Below the pieces are notes generated by a model. It was not told where the DNA came from. It made no database searches and saw nothing but the letters and a program-made list of their open reading frames with translations. A DNA stretch of 64,000 nucleotides from Endomychus coccineus (lineage: Eukaryota; Arthropoda; Insecta; Coleoptera; Endomychidae), in the NCBI GenBank assembly GCA_958510875.1, contig OY294067.1:152983962-153047961 (forward strand), in the 5' to 3' direction. Positions 1 through 11,402 of this stretch are shown here, one piece after another. Numbering within the stretch: the first letter of the stretch is position 1; every line of letters starts with the position of its first letter. The position numbers and the translations under genes are program-made.

Positions 1-123
1 TAACGATCTCCCCACTCATCTTAGCGATTGAAACCATATTTTATAATAAACAAGCAGCCTACCTTATGGAATTTATAAAAGTAGTACACAGGAGGGTTGT
101 TCTCTGGTGGTGCTGGAAGGCTC

Positions 124-447
124 TCAACTCCTTGGGGAGGACAATTCGCAGAATTCAATTTTTGAGCAGGATTTTCCTGTCCCGATGGCTTCTTCCCCCC
201 GATATATTAGGGCTGTGTTGCGTCCTTTATTAATGTCCTCGATAAGGGGGAGAAGCGCTGGTGTTACTCTCTTGGGCAGGAAAACCGATCGCTCTCCTTC
301 CAATTCTGCTAATACAGCCTCCCCAAATTTTGTGTTCACAATTTTTAAATTGAAAATCAAATGGGGCACATTCAATTCTAGCTCGACAATTTTCGTATGT
401 GTTGCCCTCTGCAAGAGAGAGATACGGTTCAATTTGGAGAAATCCAT
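124..447 (-). CDS. Small 107-residue protein, oligonucleotide-binding-like, family unknown
   Basis: I do not recognise a named family. The ORF reads MDFSKLNRISLLQRA at its start, then alternates hydrophobic and polar stretches (VELELNVPHLIFNLKIVN, TKFGEAVLAELEG) and a short FLPKRVT motif. This is a beta-rich pattern like that of small single-stranded DNA-binding OB-fold proteins, but that is an inference from composition only. It is intact from ATG to stop. It is oriented opposite to the seven-exon gene that begins about 830 bp away and in the same direction as the two minus-strand genes at 2.6-3.8 kb, so it may belong with them to one mobile or virus-derived unit. It could also be a lone repetitive ORF. 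Confidence 0.45.
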   Translation of the reverse strand: MDFSKLNRISLLQRATHTKIVELELNVPHLIFNLKIVNTKFGEAVLAELEGERSVFLPKRVTPALLPLIEDINKGRNTALIYRGEEAIGTGKSCSKIEFCELSSPRS

Positions 448-1280
448 TTTTTTACTTTACTTTATTTTTTAAAAATCTAAAACAAATCGATGGAAGTTAG
501 AAGTGTGAAGAATTATTTTTGTGTGCTGAATTTACCCCACCAAATTGAATAAAAGAAAATTAATAAATACCCCCAAATTATTATTATTATTAATATTTAC
601 TCAATCAAATTGTATAAAAGAAGATCAATAAATACCCTCAAATTATTATTAATATTTATCCAATCAAATTGTATAAAAGAAGATCAATAAATACTTTCAA
701 AAAGTTAAAGTTTAGCTTGCACAGTTTCAATAAAAGCAAAATAAATATTCAGTACATAGAAATTAACTCTACATATGAATATAATATTCAAGTCAATAAA
801 TAAACTCACCTTGATTTAGCACTCACAAAAACACGTCTAGTTAGTTCAAAAGCTAGTAGAATAATGATTTGATAATGGTATGAGGTATGCGCACATCGAG
901 TTTTATAGGAACTTCTTATCACTTTCCTGCTATGTTCACACGCTATGCAGGATGTCTCGTCGCCTGTTATATCATGATAATAAGTTAACTGTAACCACAA
1001 GCGGGAAGTCTCGGTCGACTGTTATATTCATATTGGTAAGATCTTCAACCACAAGCAGGATGTTAAATTCTATTTGAAATCGCGTGATTGCAGAAACTTC
1101 CTTGAAATATTTATCCGCATACATTTTTTTTTTTCCTCAACCGATAACAACTTTATCATTTTTCCTGGGAACTAATTTAATTCGTAGGACTTTGGTTTAA
1201 ATATTGTGTGTGTATAAAACTCTAGGTACTTCATAGGGAAAAAATAGTATTCTTGTAAGTGTTGTGTGACATAGTGAAAA
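448..1280. other. Divergent intergenic region with two short tandem repeats
   Basis: The stretch separates the minus-strand small ORF from the plus-strand spliced gene. From about 540 to 697 three imperfect copies of a roughly 60-bp AT-rich unit occur, each containing AAATTGTATAAAAGAAGATC or a close variant. From about 945 to 1065 a roughly 57-bp unit with GCAGGATGT and CTGTTATAT recurs imperfectly. No convincing ORF was seen. Confidence 0.5.
1213..1219 (+). promoter_or_regulatory. TATA box of the seven-exon gene
   Basis: TATAAAA lies 62 bp upstream of the ATG at 1281. A start site about 25-30 bp downstream would fall near TTCATAG at 1230-1236, leaving a 5' leader of about 45 bp. The position is what an RNA polymerase II promoter needs, but no transcript data support it here. 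Confidence 0.5.
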
Positions 1281-2472
<1,192 letters not shown>

Positions 2473-2519
2473 ATTTAAGTGCTTATATGTTATTTTTAAA
2501 AATTGCATATATTTCAAAA

Positions 2520-2525
2520 AATAAA
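2520..2525 (+). terminator. Polyadenylation signal of the seven-exon gene
   Basis: AATAAA lies 48 bp after the stop codon. It is followed by an AT-rich stretch with TGTATGTATCTG, a plausible GU-rich downstream element. Confidence 0.5.
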
Positions 2526-2600
2526 AGTTAAAAGTTAAATGTATGTATCTGACTGATTTCCCTATCTCCTATTCAAAATCAAACAATAGCGATACTTTCA

Positions 2601-3234
2601 TTATTTATTATTAATATGTTTCTTTACATTTTTAATGAGGATTTTCAGTAGTAAAACTGATAATGCACTAAGATTGAAACATTGCATAGCATAGATTTCA
2701 TTTTCTTTCTGTGGTGGTGGTGGCTGGGGTGGTGTTGGTTGGGCTTCAGATACATTGCTTTGACAATTGATTGCTGCTGCCGTCACAGGTGTTGGGACTA
2801 TAGTTTGATGCCAATTCACCACGTCCCCCTCACTACCATCATGGAATAATAACTTGAGTTTATAGTTGAAATTTGCTAACATCCTTTTAGGAATAACGTA
2901 TGAGAATACCTCTAGGTGATTTTCATTAACTAGTTGATGGTCCATAGGCTGCCATTCAGTTCGATTACATTCCTTCTCTGCGAAGGTATCCTTGTTGGGA
3001 CATATATAAATTCGATTCACTTGAAGTGGTACGTTTGTATATAGGACTCCATTCAATATTGCTGTTAGGATTATGAAATTTGATTTCAGCACACCCATCT
3101 CCTCCACTTATACTCAAATTGCCTAGTTGATTTATAGTTAACTTTTTATCTTCGTAAAATTTTATGTCTTTATTCAGTGCTACTAATTTCATATGGAATT
3201 CAAGCAGTTTACGTGCGTATTCTTCCGAAGGCAT
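2601..3234 (-). pseudogene. Frameshifted unknown gene downstream of the exonuclease-like gene
   Basis: No recognised family. The frame opens with MPSEEYARKLLEFHMKLVAL at 3234 and reads through to about 3000-3100. From there coding-like sequence continues in another frame (CPNKDTFAEKECNRTEWQPM, then KRMLANFNYKLKLLFHDGSE) to a stop at 2601. The switch lies somewhere in 3000-3105 and looks like a one-base indel; a very small intron is the alternative. The C-terminal part has a proline run (PTPPQPPPPQK). The start lies only 11 bp after the stop of the exonuclease-like gene on the same strand, so the two are tightly paired. The end converges on the seven-exon gene, whose poly(A) signal is about 75 bp away. 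Confidence 0.5.
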
Positions 3235-3245
3235 ATCAATACTGG

Positions 3246-3794
3246 TTAGTTCGGTGGAGTGTCACCCATACCCATTTTTTGAAACCCTCGTAATATATCC
3301 AGATGGGCATCTTCCTTTGTAACATATTCAAACAATTTCCAGCTGTTTACACTGCAGCACATAGAATTATTGGTGGTAGAGTGATGAAGGCAGATATATC
3401 TACAGTTTTCTCGAACAAATTGTGGGCAGCTGCCTTTCAAATTCAACACTTTCACCTGACGATCTAACCCCAATTTTTTGAGAATCTTCACTATGAATTT
3501 GGCTTTGCCCACACCACTAACGTATATGATGCTATTTGGATCAATATTTTCCTTGAAAATTTCCTCCATCCGAATATAGTCCTGATATCCAGAGTTGTAT
3601 GGAATCCCATGATACTTTTCGCAAAACATCACTTGCTTCATTTGATTTTCTGAGAGTTCACTTAGCGGTGTGGGTGGCTTGAATAGAAAATATTTTTCTA
3701 GCTTCTTTTCGCAATCCAACAAAGCCAGTTCCTTAACTATCATTGTATGGTGAGAGATTTGGAAGCTCTGAATGTCAACCACCACCGACTTCAT
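3246..3794 (-). CDS. Repetitive insect gene with exonuclease-like features, 182 residues
   Basis: The protein starts MKSVVVDIQSF and continues with a KELALLDCEKK strand, the motif CEKYHGIPYNSGYQ, an IIYVSGVGKAKFIVKIL segment and a C-terminal CRYICLHHS with a second cysteine pair. The order (V-D-I near the start, a central strand-helix with a 'xIYVxG' pattern, a late His/Cys block) resembles the RNase H-like DnaQ 3'-5' exonuclease fold, but the full acidic set is not evident, so activity is uncertain. The frame is intact. A clear paralogue starts at 63,786 on the other strand; the first about 70 residues agree at roughly two thirds of positions by eye. I remember similar proteins as multi-copy hypotheticals in insect genomes. 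Upstream lie short repeats and a 25-bp minisatellite. Confidence 0.55.
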   Translation of the reverse strand: MKSVVVDIQSFQISHHTMIVKELALLDCEKKLEKYFLFKPPTPLSELSENQMKQVMFCEKYHGIPYNSGYQDYIRMEEIFKENIDPNSIIYVSGVGKAKFIVKILKKLGLDRQVKVLNLKGSCPQFVRENCRYICLHHSTTNNSMCCSVNSWKLFEYVTKEDAHLDILRGFQKMGMGDTPPN

Positions 3795-4173
3795 CTTGAA
3801 CTAAACTGTTTCGTCGATAATTAAGACCCTCAATGCAAACTAGAACGAGTCTGATGAGTCGCACGAGCCGCACGAAACGTTGCAACCGATGATTCCCGAG
3901 TGTAGATCTTTCATTTTGCTAAAGTTGCATGAGACGCATGAGTCGGGTGAGTCGAACTGGTAGCGCCACCTCTACGAAACAGTCTGTACCTTCGATGGCA
4001 TCTGTCATGGTGACATCTTCATGAAGCAGCCTGTACCTTTTGGACCGAAGGTATAGACTGCTTCCCAGAGGTGGCGGAGCCCCCTCCAGGAAGCAGTCTA
4101 TACCTTAGGTCTGTCATGACAGCTGTCACTTGGTGGTGACATCTCTACGAAGCAATCTGTACCTTAGGTCTGT
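3795..4173. repeat. Upstream region with repeated AAGCAGTCTGTACCTT motif
   Basis: This GC-richer stretch lies upstream of the minus-strand exonuclease-like gene. The motif (A)AGCARTCTGTACCTT occurs about five times between 3975 and 4166, once inverted near 4048-4063, interleaved with TGTCATGACAGCTGTCA palindrome-like sequence. It grades into the regular 25-bp array and may be its degenerate edge or a regulatory region. Confidence 0.55.
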
Positions 4174-4698
4174 CATGACAGCTGGTTCTTATGCTCGCCA
4201 TGACAGCTGGTCCTTATGGTCGCCATGACAGCTGGTCCTTATGGTCGCCATGACAGCTGGTCCTTATGGTCGCCATGACAGCTGGTCCTTATGGTCGCCA
4301 TGACAGCTGGTCCTTATGGTCGCCATGACAGCTGGTCCTTATGGTCGCCATGACAGCTGGTCCTTATGATCGCCATGACAGCTGGTCCTTATGGCCGCCA
4401 TGACAGCTGGTCCTTATGGTCGCCATGACAGCTGGTCCTTATGGTCGCCATGACAGCTGGTCCTTATGGTCGCCATGACAGCTGGTCCTTATGGTCGCCA
4501 TGACAGCTGGTCCTTATGGTCGCCATGACAGCTGGTCCTTATGGTCGCCATGACAGCTGGTCCTTATGATCGCCATGACAGCTGGTCCTTATGATCGCCA
4601 TGACAGCTGGTCCTTATGGCCGCCATGACAGCTGGTCCTTATGGTCGCCATGACAGCTGGACCTTATGGTCGCCATGACAGTTGGACCTTAGGGCCGC
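4174..4698. repeat. 25-bp minisatellite, 21 copies
   Basis: The unit starts CATGACAGCTGGTCCTTATG and finishes GTCGC. The array is 525 bp, exactly 21 periods with no spacer and few substitutions (GATCGC, GGCCGC, GTTGGACC variants at the edges). Each unit contains CAGCTG, an E-box type hexamer. It is not a CRISPR array because there are no unique spacers. Confidence 0.95.
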
Positions 4699-5571
4699 CA
4701 TGCTGCCATGTGTTAGTCACGTGACTCTGTACATGTGACACACTTTTTGAACACACCCTGTATACTCTTTACAAATAAAATAAAATCCTTATCACCTACA
4801 TCCTTTCAAAACTGATAAGGACGAGCTCATGCACCGGATGCACATCGACAGCTAGACCGGATATCCTGGTCCCGTGCTAGCCCAGTTCATCTACTTGCCA
4901 ATGCAGTAATTACTCGCAAATTGGTGTCACCAATGATGGAAAGCTTTATATTGTCACCTGGCCTGAGACGACTCGGATCACTCCGGGTCCGTCAAAGTGA
5001 ACGAAGGGACGAGGCTAAGCCGAATCCCAGCTTATCACCTGCCTTGGATGTATTTTTGGGCATATCCAAGGGAGGATAGAAACTCCTCAGAACCAAGATG
5101 CAACCACCTATCTACCAGGATGGACATAAACGGTAAACCGCTTGCCGGCGCAGGAACTCCCGGCAGGGATAGTGCTGGCAAGGGGCACGGGGACCTTGAC
5201 TTAAGCGCTAGGGTTGCATGGTGAGGTCACACTCACACGTCCCAACTCTCATGGTATGTTGCGCCCCAAAGGGATGCAAGGCTGAGGGAAGCTCAGTGAA
5301 TAGCGACCACGGTCGTATATACAGGTCTTTTTTTTTTTCAGTAGAGGGGAAATCCTTTACGGACATCCGGTGTTTGGATCAATCACACCGGATAGTGTAG
5401 GACTGACTAGCACCGCTGTGTGTGCAATGGCAGCAAATGCCGTACGTGCAATGCAGTGTATCTACCTACTAAAACCCCTCCTAACTTCACCAGTGGCATC
5501 ACGGACCCGCTCTCGCATTACAACATGATGACACCTGTCTTTCTTGACCTCAACATATGTTCTTTGGCATG
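4699..5571. other. GC-rich segment resembling a non-LTR 5' region, no intact gene
   Basis: Base composition changes sharply to GC-rich at about 4820-5570. The text near 5110-5200 (start ATGGACATAAACGG, then GGAACTCCCGGCAGGGATAG) is typical of the leader of R1-type retrotransposons but no long frame supports a protein. ACCACGGTCGTATATACAGG at 5309-5328 matches the terminal motif of the MITE family found at 8436, 8768 and 11298. ACACACCCTGTATACTC near 4753 is a terminal motif often seen in insect elements. Confidence 0.35.
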
Positions 5572-8225
5572 TCACCCATGACCCCTTAGTTTTTGTTCTC
5601 GTTCGTCATTTTCTTTCTGTTTTATAACTTCTTTAATCATATCGTTGACTACTATCCATTTGTCCTCTGCTTTCAGCATTTCATGGATAGGGTTATCTGG
5701 TCTGAGTTCATGTCCAATTACTTCCATTACCCTTTCCCTTGTTTGTCGCCATCTTATGCATCTAAACAACGTGTGTTCTGCATCATCCGGAACTTCTTTA
5801 CAGTATAAACACGTGTCATCCTCTGCCTTTCCTATTCTTTTAAGATATGTTTGGAAGCTTCCGTGAGACGTTAATGCCTGAGTGAGATGATATCCAATTT
5901 CACCATAAGTCCGGCTGTACCATGCGGTTATATCTGGCAGCAACTTGTGCAGCCATATATCTTTGTTACTGGCCAGCCATCTTTCTTGCCACTTTGCAAT
6001 GGTATTTTTGTGGATCTCCTTTTTTTCCTGTTTCGTCTTACCTATTGCTACTTTTCATTCCTCTACCATTAGATCGAATGGAATAATTCTGGCAAGTACT
6101 CTTGCACTTTCCGTTGATATCGTTCTATATCCTCTAGTTATCCTCAGCAACATCTTCCTTTGGACCTTTCCTGCTATAGTCCTATATTTTGCGACCTGCA
6201 TCACCTTTCCCCATACCGGTGCAGCATATAACATGATTGAATGTACCACTGATGCTAGGATACGTCTTTTGGATTCGCTACTGCCTCCTACTCTAGGCAT
6301 TATTCTATTAAGTGCCGTTGCGGCGGTACTTGCTTTATCGGCCACATATGTGAAGTGCTTTCTAAAATTTGCGCTCTTGTCTATTACAATCCCTAGGTAT
6401 TTTATGCTTTCCTTTGGGTATATCACCCGTCCTTGCAATAAAAATTCCACTTGTCCATGCCTTTTCTTCCCTATGGCTAGCATTGCCTCTGTTTTGTCTG
6501 GTGCTAGTTTTAACTTCATACACTTCATCCAATGACTGATCTCAGATAATGCATCATTGGCTATTCTCATGAGCTGTTTCTCGGTCCTAGCTATTACAAT
6601 GAGTATGAGGTCGTCCGCATATGCCACCGTAAAAGCTCCATCCATAAGGCTAAGTCTTGAGACACCGTCATATAATATGTTCCATAGCAATGGGCCTAGT
6701 ACGTTGCCCTATGGTACACCTACACTGATTTTCATTTCTTCCCCTTGATCTATTTCCAGGCTTCTTTCGCTAAATTAACTTCGTATAACACGAAGAAGGT
6801 ACGGCGGCAGCCGTCTCTTTTCCAATTCTTCCATTATGAGGTTCCATCCGGCCGTATTAAATGCGTTCTCCACATCTATGGTTATAAGAGCACACAGCTT
6901 CCTAGTTTTGAGGGTCTTTTTAAGCTCTCTTTCAATAATGCTACATACTTCGTCTATGGCATGAACTGTTGATTTCCCTTTTATGAACCCATATTGTCTC
7001 TCCGATAACTCACACTGATTTTTTGTTAGTTCTTCTCTTATTCTTGTTGCTATTAGATGTTCCATCAACTTTCCTAGAGTGTCAAGCAAACATATTGGTC
7101 TAAATGATGAGGCATCATTGTTTGCTTTTTTTGGTTTCTTTAATAGAACCAGCTTAGCTTTCTTCCATGGCTTTGGGAAAATTCCTTGTTTCAAAGTTTC
7201 ATTGAGGGTATCAAGCAAGAATTCGGGATGTTGTTCCATCATTAGTTTAACAACTTCCGGTGGAATGCCATCCGGTCCAGCTGATTTGCCATTTTTCATC
7301 TTCCTGCCTGCTTCCTGTAGTTCTTCTAGGGTGAACGTTTTTACTAGGCCATCACTATACTCTCCCCTGACTTTATTCTCTGTGTGGGCCGGGAATAATG
7401 CTCTTGCAATCTCCTTTTTTGTTTCCGTTTCCATCTTCACAGGGCTTTGAAATTTCTTCATTACTTTTATAGCCTAGTCCCCAAATATCATTTTCAACGT
7501 CTTCACAAGTTTTTGCCCAATGTAGTTCCTTAGCCTTATAGATTGTATCTCTCAATTCTTTCTTAGTCTCCTTGTATTGAGCTTGAGTTATAAAAACAGC
7601 CTCTAGATCTCCTCTTTTCCTTTCTCTTTGCATCTTCCGTCTTTGATTAAATCATTCGTTTCTTTGCTGCGCTATCTCTTGTGACCAACTCCTGCTCTGC
7701 CTTTTCTTTTACAGCCTTTTTTTGGCATAGCTATGTGGCATATACACACATTATTATATCGACGCAAATCTCAATCGATTTATTTTCATTGTCATCAAGG
7801 TTTACTATAATAGCTTCTAAGAATTTTTCTGAATTAAATTTGCTGGTTGCCCATCCCTTATTTGTACTTTCTTTCTTCTGTGGATTTCCATTAGTTGTAT
7901 CAATTACCATATGTATATATCGGTGGTCACTCAGTGATTCTTGCTGAAGTACTTCCCATGTTATAACAAATCTGGCTAGGTTTTCTGATGTGCATGTTAT
8001 GTCTATATAAGACGTTGACTTACCTCTCATGAACGTTGGACTGTCTCCTCTATTTTGAACTATTAGATTATTGGCTGCCATCCACTGTGAAAACATGTTA
8101 CCTCTATCATCTTCTCTTCTTGAACCCCATTCAGGAGACTTCGCGTTAAAATCACCGGTCAATATTACATACTTTTTTGCATTGCGTATATTAACTTCCA
8201 GTTCATCTAAGAGTTTTTTCGAAGG
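5572..8225 (-). pseudogene. R1-clade non-LTR retrotransposon, 5'-truncated and decayed
   Basis: Reading on the minus strand, the order is: end of an APE-type endonuclease (8162-7731) with GDFNAKS, SYIDITCTS and SDHRYI; a linker (7633-7373); reverse transcriptase (7461-6775 and 6690-6055) with KSAGPDGIPPEVV, FRPICLLDTLGK, the catalytic YADDLILIV and KYLGIVID; and a C-terminal zinc-type motif CLYCKEVPDDAEHTLFRCIRW ending at 5572. That final motif, with endonuclease and no RNase H, is characteristic of the R1 clade. At least three frameshifts or stops separate the pieces, and the first half of the endonuclease and all of ORF1 are missing beyond about 8225. It cannot make active proteins. Confidence 0.88.
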
Positions 8226-8435
8226 GTCTCAATCCAACATCTCGTTAAAACGATTTCTTTCCGGAATCACAAGCATCCACTTTTTTCGCATTTCCGCATC
8301 TTTCGGCACTTTAAAAACAGAAGTTTTTTGCTTTACACTTTTTTACCCCGTTTTGCATTTCGGCACAATGCACGGTTTCGTCATTTTTTTCTAAAAACGC
8401 CGGTATTCCTTGTGTTTACAAGTCAACAATGACAG
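8226..8435. other. Unassigned sequence between retroelement and MITE cluster
   Basis: No ORF, repeat or motif I can name. It may be the remaining flank into which the R1-type element inserted. Confidence 0.4.
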
Positions 8436-8588
8436 TTGCCAGAGAACACGGTCATATACGTGTCAGAGATCATTCTTCGACTACTGCGCCACCCGTTGGT
8501 ACTACGCGGCAGTTGACGCTTAGCGGACTCACTTCTCACATAGGAAACAGCCTCGAGTTCCCAGACCTGTATGTACGACCGTGGTCAG
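8436..8588. mobile_element. MITE family X, copy 1
   Basis: About 150 bp bounded by ACACGGTCATATACGTGTCAG on the left and, inverted, TGTATGTACGACCGTGGT on the right. The interior GTTGACGCTTAGCGGACTC is shared with copy 2 (8768-8952) and, in reverse complement, with the fragment at 11,298-11,402. The imperfect terminal inverted repeats and the three copies in this window make a non-autonomous DNA transposon the best reading. The superfamily was not determined. Confidence 0.6.
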
Positions 8589-8621
8589 GATTAAGCGCCA
8601 TATAGTTCAAACCATAGTCAT

Positions 8622-8754
8622 AAGTATAAAGGTCTGTTGGAGCCTCCCCACCATCGTTTCTCGCGCTAGGTGACGTCACCTAGCTCCTCCAATCACAGCC
8701 TTGCTCTCGAATTTTAAAAAGAGTAGAAGGGGGCTCCAACAGACCTTTATACTT
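8622..8754. mobile_element. Palindromic MITE Y with 23-bp perfect inverted ends
   Basis: 8622-8644 and 8732-8754 are perfect reverse complements over 23 bp (AAGTATAAAGGTCTGTTGGA plus GCC). At the centre 8665-8684 is a perfect 20-bp palindrome, GCTAGGTGACGTCACCTAGC, which contains the cAMP-response consensus TGACGTCA; a CCAAT follows at about 8689. The element sits between two copies of MITE family X. Confidence 0.7.
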
Positions 8755-8767
8755 TGTCTGTGGTTCA

Positions 8768-8952
8768 AACACGGTCGTATACGTGCCAGAGAACCATAGA
8801 TAACTCTACTACCGAGAGTTATCTATGCAGAGAACATTCCTCGACTCATGCGCCACCACCCTTTTGGTACTACGCAACAGATGACGCTTAGCGGACTCAC
8901 TTCTCACATAGGAAACAGCCTCGAGTTTCCAGAGTATATACGACTGTGGTAG
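8768..8952. mobile_element. MITE family X, copy 2, with small hairpin insert
   Basis: Starts AACACGGTCGTATACGTGCC and ends GTATATACGACTGTGGT. It matches copy 1 in ACTACGC..ACGCTTAGCGGACTC and TCACATAGGAAACAGCC. It contains an extra hairpin at 8804-8836, CATAGATAACTCT with its exact reverse complement after a 7-nt loop, absent from copy 1. Confidence 0.6.
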
Positions 8953-9149
8953 CGACCGGGGGACACCCCGTTGTATTAACCTTACCCATGCAAGAGGGGA
9001 CCATTATTTCCCTTGCCACTCGTGGGACCAAAATGTATACCAAAAAACCAACAGGGGGACTTTTCGCAGAACCCCAGTCTCCAGCCAGGGTAGAGAAACT
9101 CCAAGAGTCAAGGGAACACATGTTTTACATGAATAGGAAATGTAATACT

Positions 9150-9354
9150 GATTATTTTTCCGTCCCAAATATCGACCAATAGAATTGCACCATTCGACGT
9201 CACGTGGTACAACCTACATGGAATTATACTGAATATTTTTTGAATATTTTCTCTGGTAGTTGCTATATATAAAACTTCAAACTGACAGGTTGAATTCTGT
9301 CCACCATCGATAAAAAAGTCAAAGGAAATGTTCATTTGGGACGGAAAAATAATC
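9150..9354. mobile_element. MITE family A, copy 1 (21-bp terminal inverted repeats)
   Basis: The left end GATTATTTTTCCGTCCCAAA and its reverse complement at the right end agree over 21 bp. The 205-bp element has no coding capacity. It is immediately followed, after 5 bp, by MITE family B, and the whole A+B pair is repeated at 9562-10086. Confidence 0.7.
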
Positions 9355-9359
9355 CTCCG

Positions 9360-9555
9360 AATACCACACGAGCTTCAAAATTATCTGGCATTTCCCTCAA
9401 GGTTCCCTGCAAACAAATAAAGTCGTCAAGTTTTTCAGGAAAAATCACTCGCGCTTTGCGCTCGTGATTTTGTAACCTGAAAAACTTGACTCCTTCATTT
9501 GTTTGCAACGAACCTATCGGGAAATATCCGATAATTTTGAAGCTCTTGTGGTATT
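9360..9555. mobile_element. MITE family B, copy 1 (fold-back with nested hairpin)
   Basis: Ends AATACCACACGAGCTTCAAA and its near-complement TTTGAAGCTCTTGTGGTATT form about 35-bp inverted repeats. Inside, GTCAAGTTTTTCAGG pairs with CCTGAAAAACTTGAC, and inside that AAATCACTCGCGC pairs with GCGCTCGTGATTT. The transcript would fold into three stacked hairpins. Confidence 0.7.
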
Positions 9556-9561
9556 ATATAT

Positions 9562-9885
9562 GATTATTTTTCCGTCCCAAATATCAACCAATAGAATTGC
9601 ACCATTCGACGTCACGTGGTACAACCTACATGGAATTATACTGAATATTTTTTGAATATTTTCTCTGGTAGTAGATATATATAAAAAACAAAACATGATC
9701 CAGTCAAATTAACCACACTTCAAACTGACAGGTTGAATTCTGTCCACCATCGATAAAAAAGTCAAAGGAAATGTTCATTTGGGACGGCCAGTCAAATTAA
9801 CCACACTTCAAACTGACAGGTTGAATTCTGTCCACCATCGATAAAAAAGTCAAAGGAAATGTTCATTTGGGACGGAAAAATAATC
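9562..9885. mobile_element. MITE family A, copy 2, with internal 88-bp tandem duplication
   Basis: Same ends as copy 1, but an 88-bp segment starting CCAGTCAAATTAACCACACT at 9700 repeats at 9788, lengthening the element to 324 bp. Otherwise it is near-identical to copy 1, so the duplication of the A+B pair is recent. Confidence 0.7.
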
Positions 9886-9890
9886 CTCCG

Positions 9891-10086
9891 AATACCACAC
9901 GAGCTTCAAAATTATCTGGCATTTCCCTCAAGGTTCCCTGCAAACAAATAAAGTCGTCAAGTTTTTCAGGAAAAATCACTCGCGCTTCGCGCTCGTGATT
10001 TTTTAACCTGAAAAACTTGACTCCTTCATTTATTTGCAACGAACCTATCGGGAAATACCCGATAATTTTGAAGCTCTTGTGGTATT
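9891..10086. mobile_element. MITE family B, copy 2
   Basis: Near-identical to the copy at 9360-9555, including the nested hairpin (here CGCGCTTCGCGCTCG in the loop region) and the same terminal inverted repeats. Confidence 0.7.
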
Positions 10087-11297
10087 ATATATGAATACTT
10101 CATTATAGGACATATCACACATATACTGAATGTAATTTGTTTATACCACTATTAATTTTTGAGTAGCATCCTAATGAAACCATATATCATACGACTTAAA
10201 TGAAATAGCACAATTGGAAAGAATGAGAACTGACCATACTAATAGATTTTTATTTTATTTTGATTACATTGTTGCGTAAGAAGGATTCAGCCTCTCTGTA
10301 CAATGATGAAACATTCAGTATACATTCTTGAAGATGAACTTTCATTTGATCTATACACAATAGGGCACCAGCGAGAAAATATACTAAGAAAAAATAAAAA
10401 CTGAGACTTCTCATACATCTAAAATTTTTATTTTAATTTCTTTTTTCGTAAAAACCCAATCAGCCTCTATTAATAATGTCAAAAAGGTGCACATAATATT
10501 ATTTAGTATGAGAAACACTGTTTAATAATTTTGACATAGATATATTATCGTGTCATGGTATGCATAACTCAATTAAATCTTTTGAAGCATACACATTGTT
10601 ATCTGCTAGATTGAAAGAAAAAAATATATTAATAAAGTATCACACGAAATAGTGTACATAAAATGTTTGGCGCATAAACAATACAAGGAAATAATATAGG
10701 TATGGAATTTGACATAAATATTTCTTGTTTTGTTTTTCCTTTAAATGTTTCATATTAAACTGAATAGAAAAAAAAAGAAAATCGATTTTTATTTGTTATC
10801 TAGAATTTTCAGAAGTTACAGTAAATAAAGAAAAACTAACGAAAAAACATAAAAGTATGAAACACTCCTTGTAAAATCTTACTCAAATTTACTTCTACTG
10901 CAATTAAGATAGATTGGAAAGTGACAATCGAGAAATACTGTATCTTCGGCTGAAATAATTCAAAAACATCATTGGATGCTCCTTATCAAATGAAATACAA
11001 TCAATTTTCCGTTGCAAAGTTCTTGTCAATGGCAGAGATAACTTTTGAGTACAACTCTTGTGAGTGAGCAAATTTTAAGTGCAAGGGTATCTTTCTTTAT
11101 TCATGAGATGAATCAGTTATTGTTGTTAATGCTTGTGTTGTTGATGCTTGTAATTGATCAATCATTTTTTGAGAGCTCCAACAATAGTTCTTCCTTGATT
11201 TCCTGTTTCCAGTTTTCTAATTTTATTTTTTAATGTTGTTTCTTTCTGTTCGATTTTTCAAGTTTTGGAATGAATTGCATTGCTTTCTGAAGCTGCA
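10087..11297. other. AT-rich DNA, nothing recognised
   Basis: Strongly AT-rich with no ORF showing protein-like composition and no repeat shared with the rest of the window that I could see. Confidence 0.5.
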
Positions 11298-11402
11298 TTT
11301 CGACCACGGTCGTACATACAGGTCTGGAAACTCGGGGCTGTTTCCTATGTGTGTTCCTATTTTCCGCTAAGCGTCGACTGTCGCGTAGTACCAAAAGTCG
11401 TC
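11298..11402 (-). mobile_element. MITE family X, truncated copy 3 in reverse orientation
   Basis: GACCACGGTCGTACATACAG at about 11,298, then GGGCTGTTTCCTATGTG and CCGCTAAGCGTCGACTG, is the reverse complement of copy 1 read from its right end. The match stops near 11,400 where hAT-type MITE sequence begins, so one element truncated the other. Confidence 0.6.

Noticed and set aside
107..472. 121-codon plus-strand ORF
   Set aside because: It is the antisense shadow of the small protein at 124-447, whose composition is more protein-like.
3851..3895. Hammerhead-like text CTGATGAGTCGC...GAAAC
   Set aside because: The bases between the two core boxes do not form stem II, and no stem III with a proper NUH triplet follows. 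The similarity arises from local GAGTCGCACGAG repeats.
4174..4698. CRISPR-like regular array
   Set aside because: The 25-bp units abut with no unique spacers and the genome is an insect's; it is a minisatellite.
5944..6535. 196-codon plus-strand ORF
   Set aside because: It is antisense to the reverse transcriptase of the R1-type element and has no independent support.
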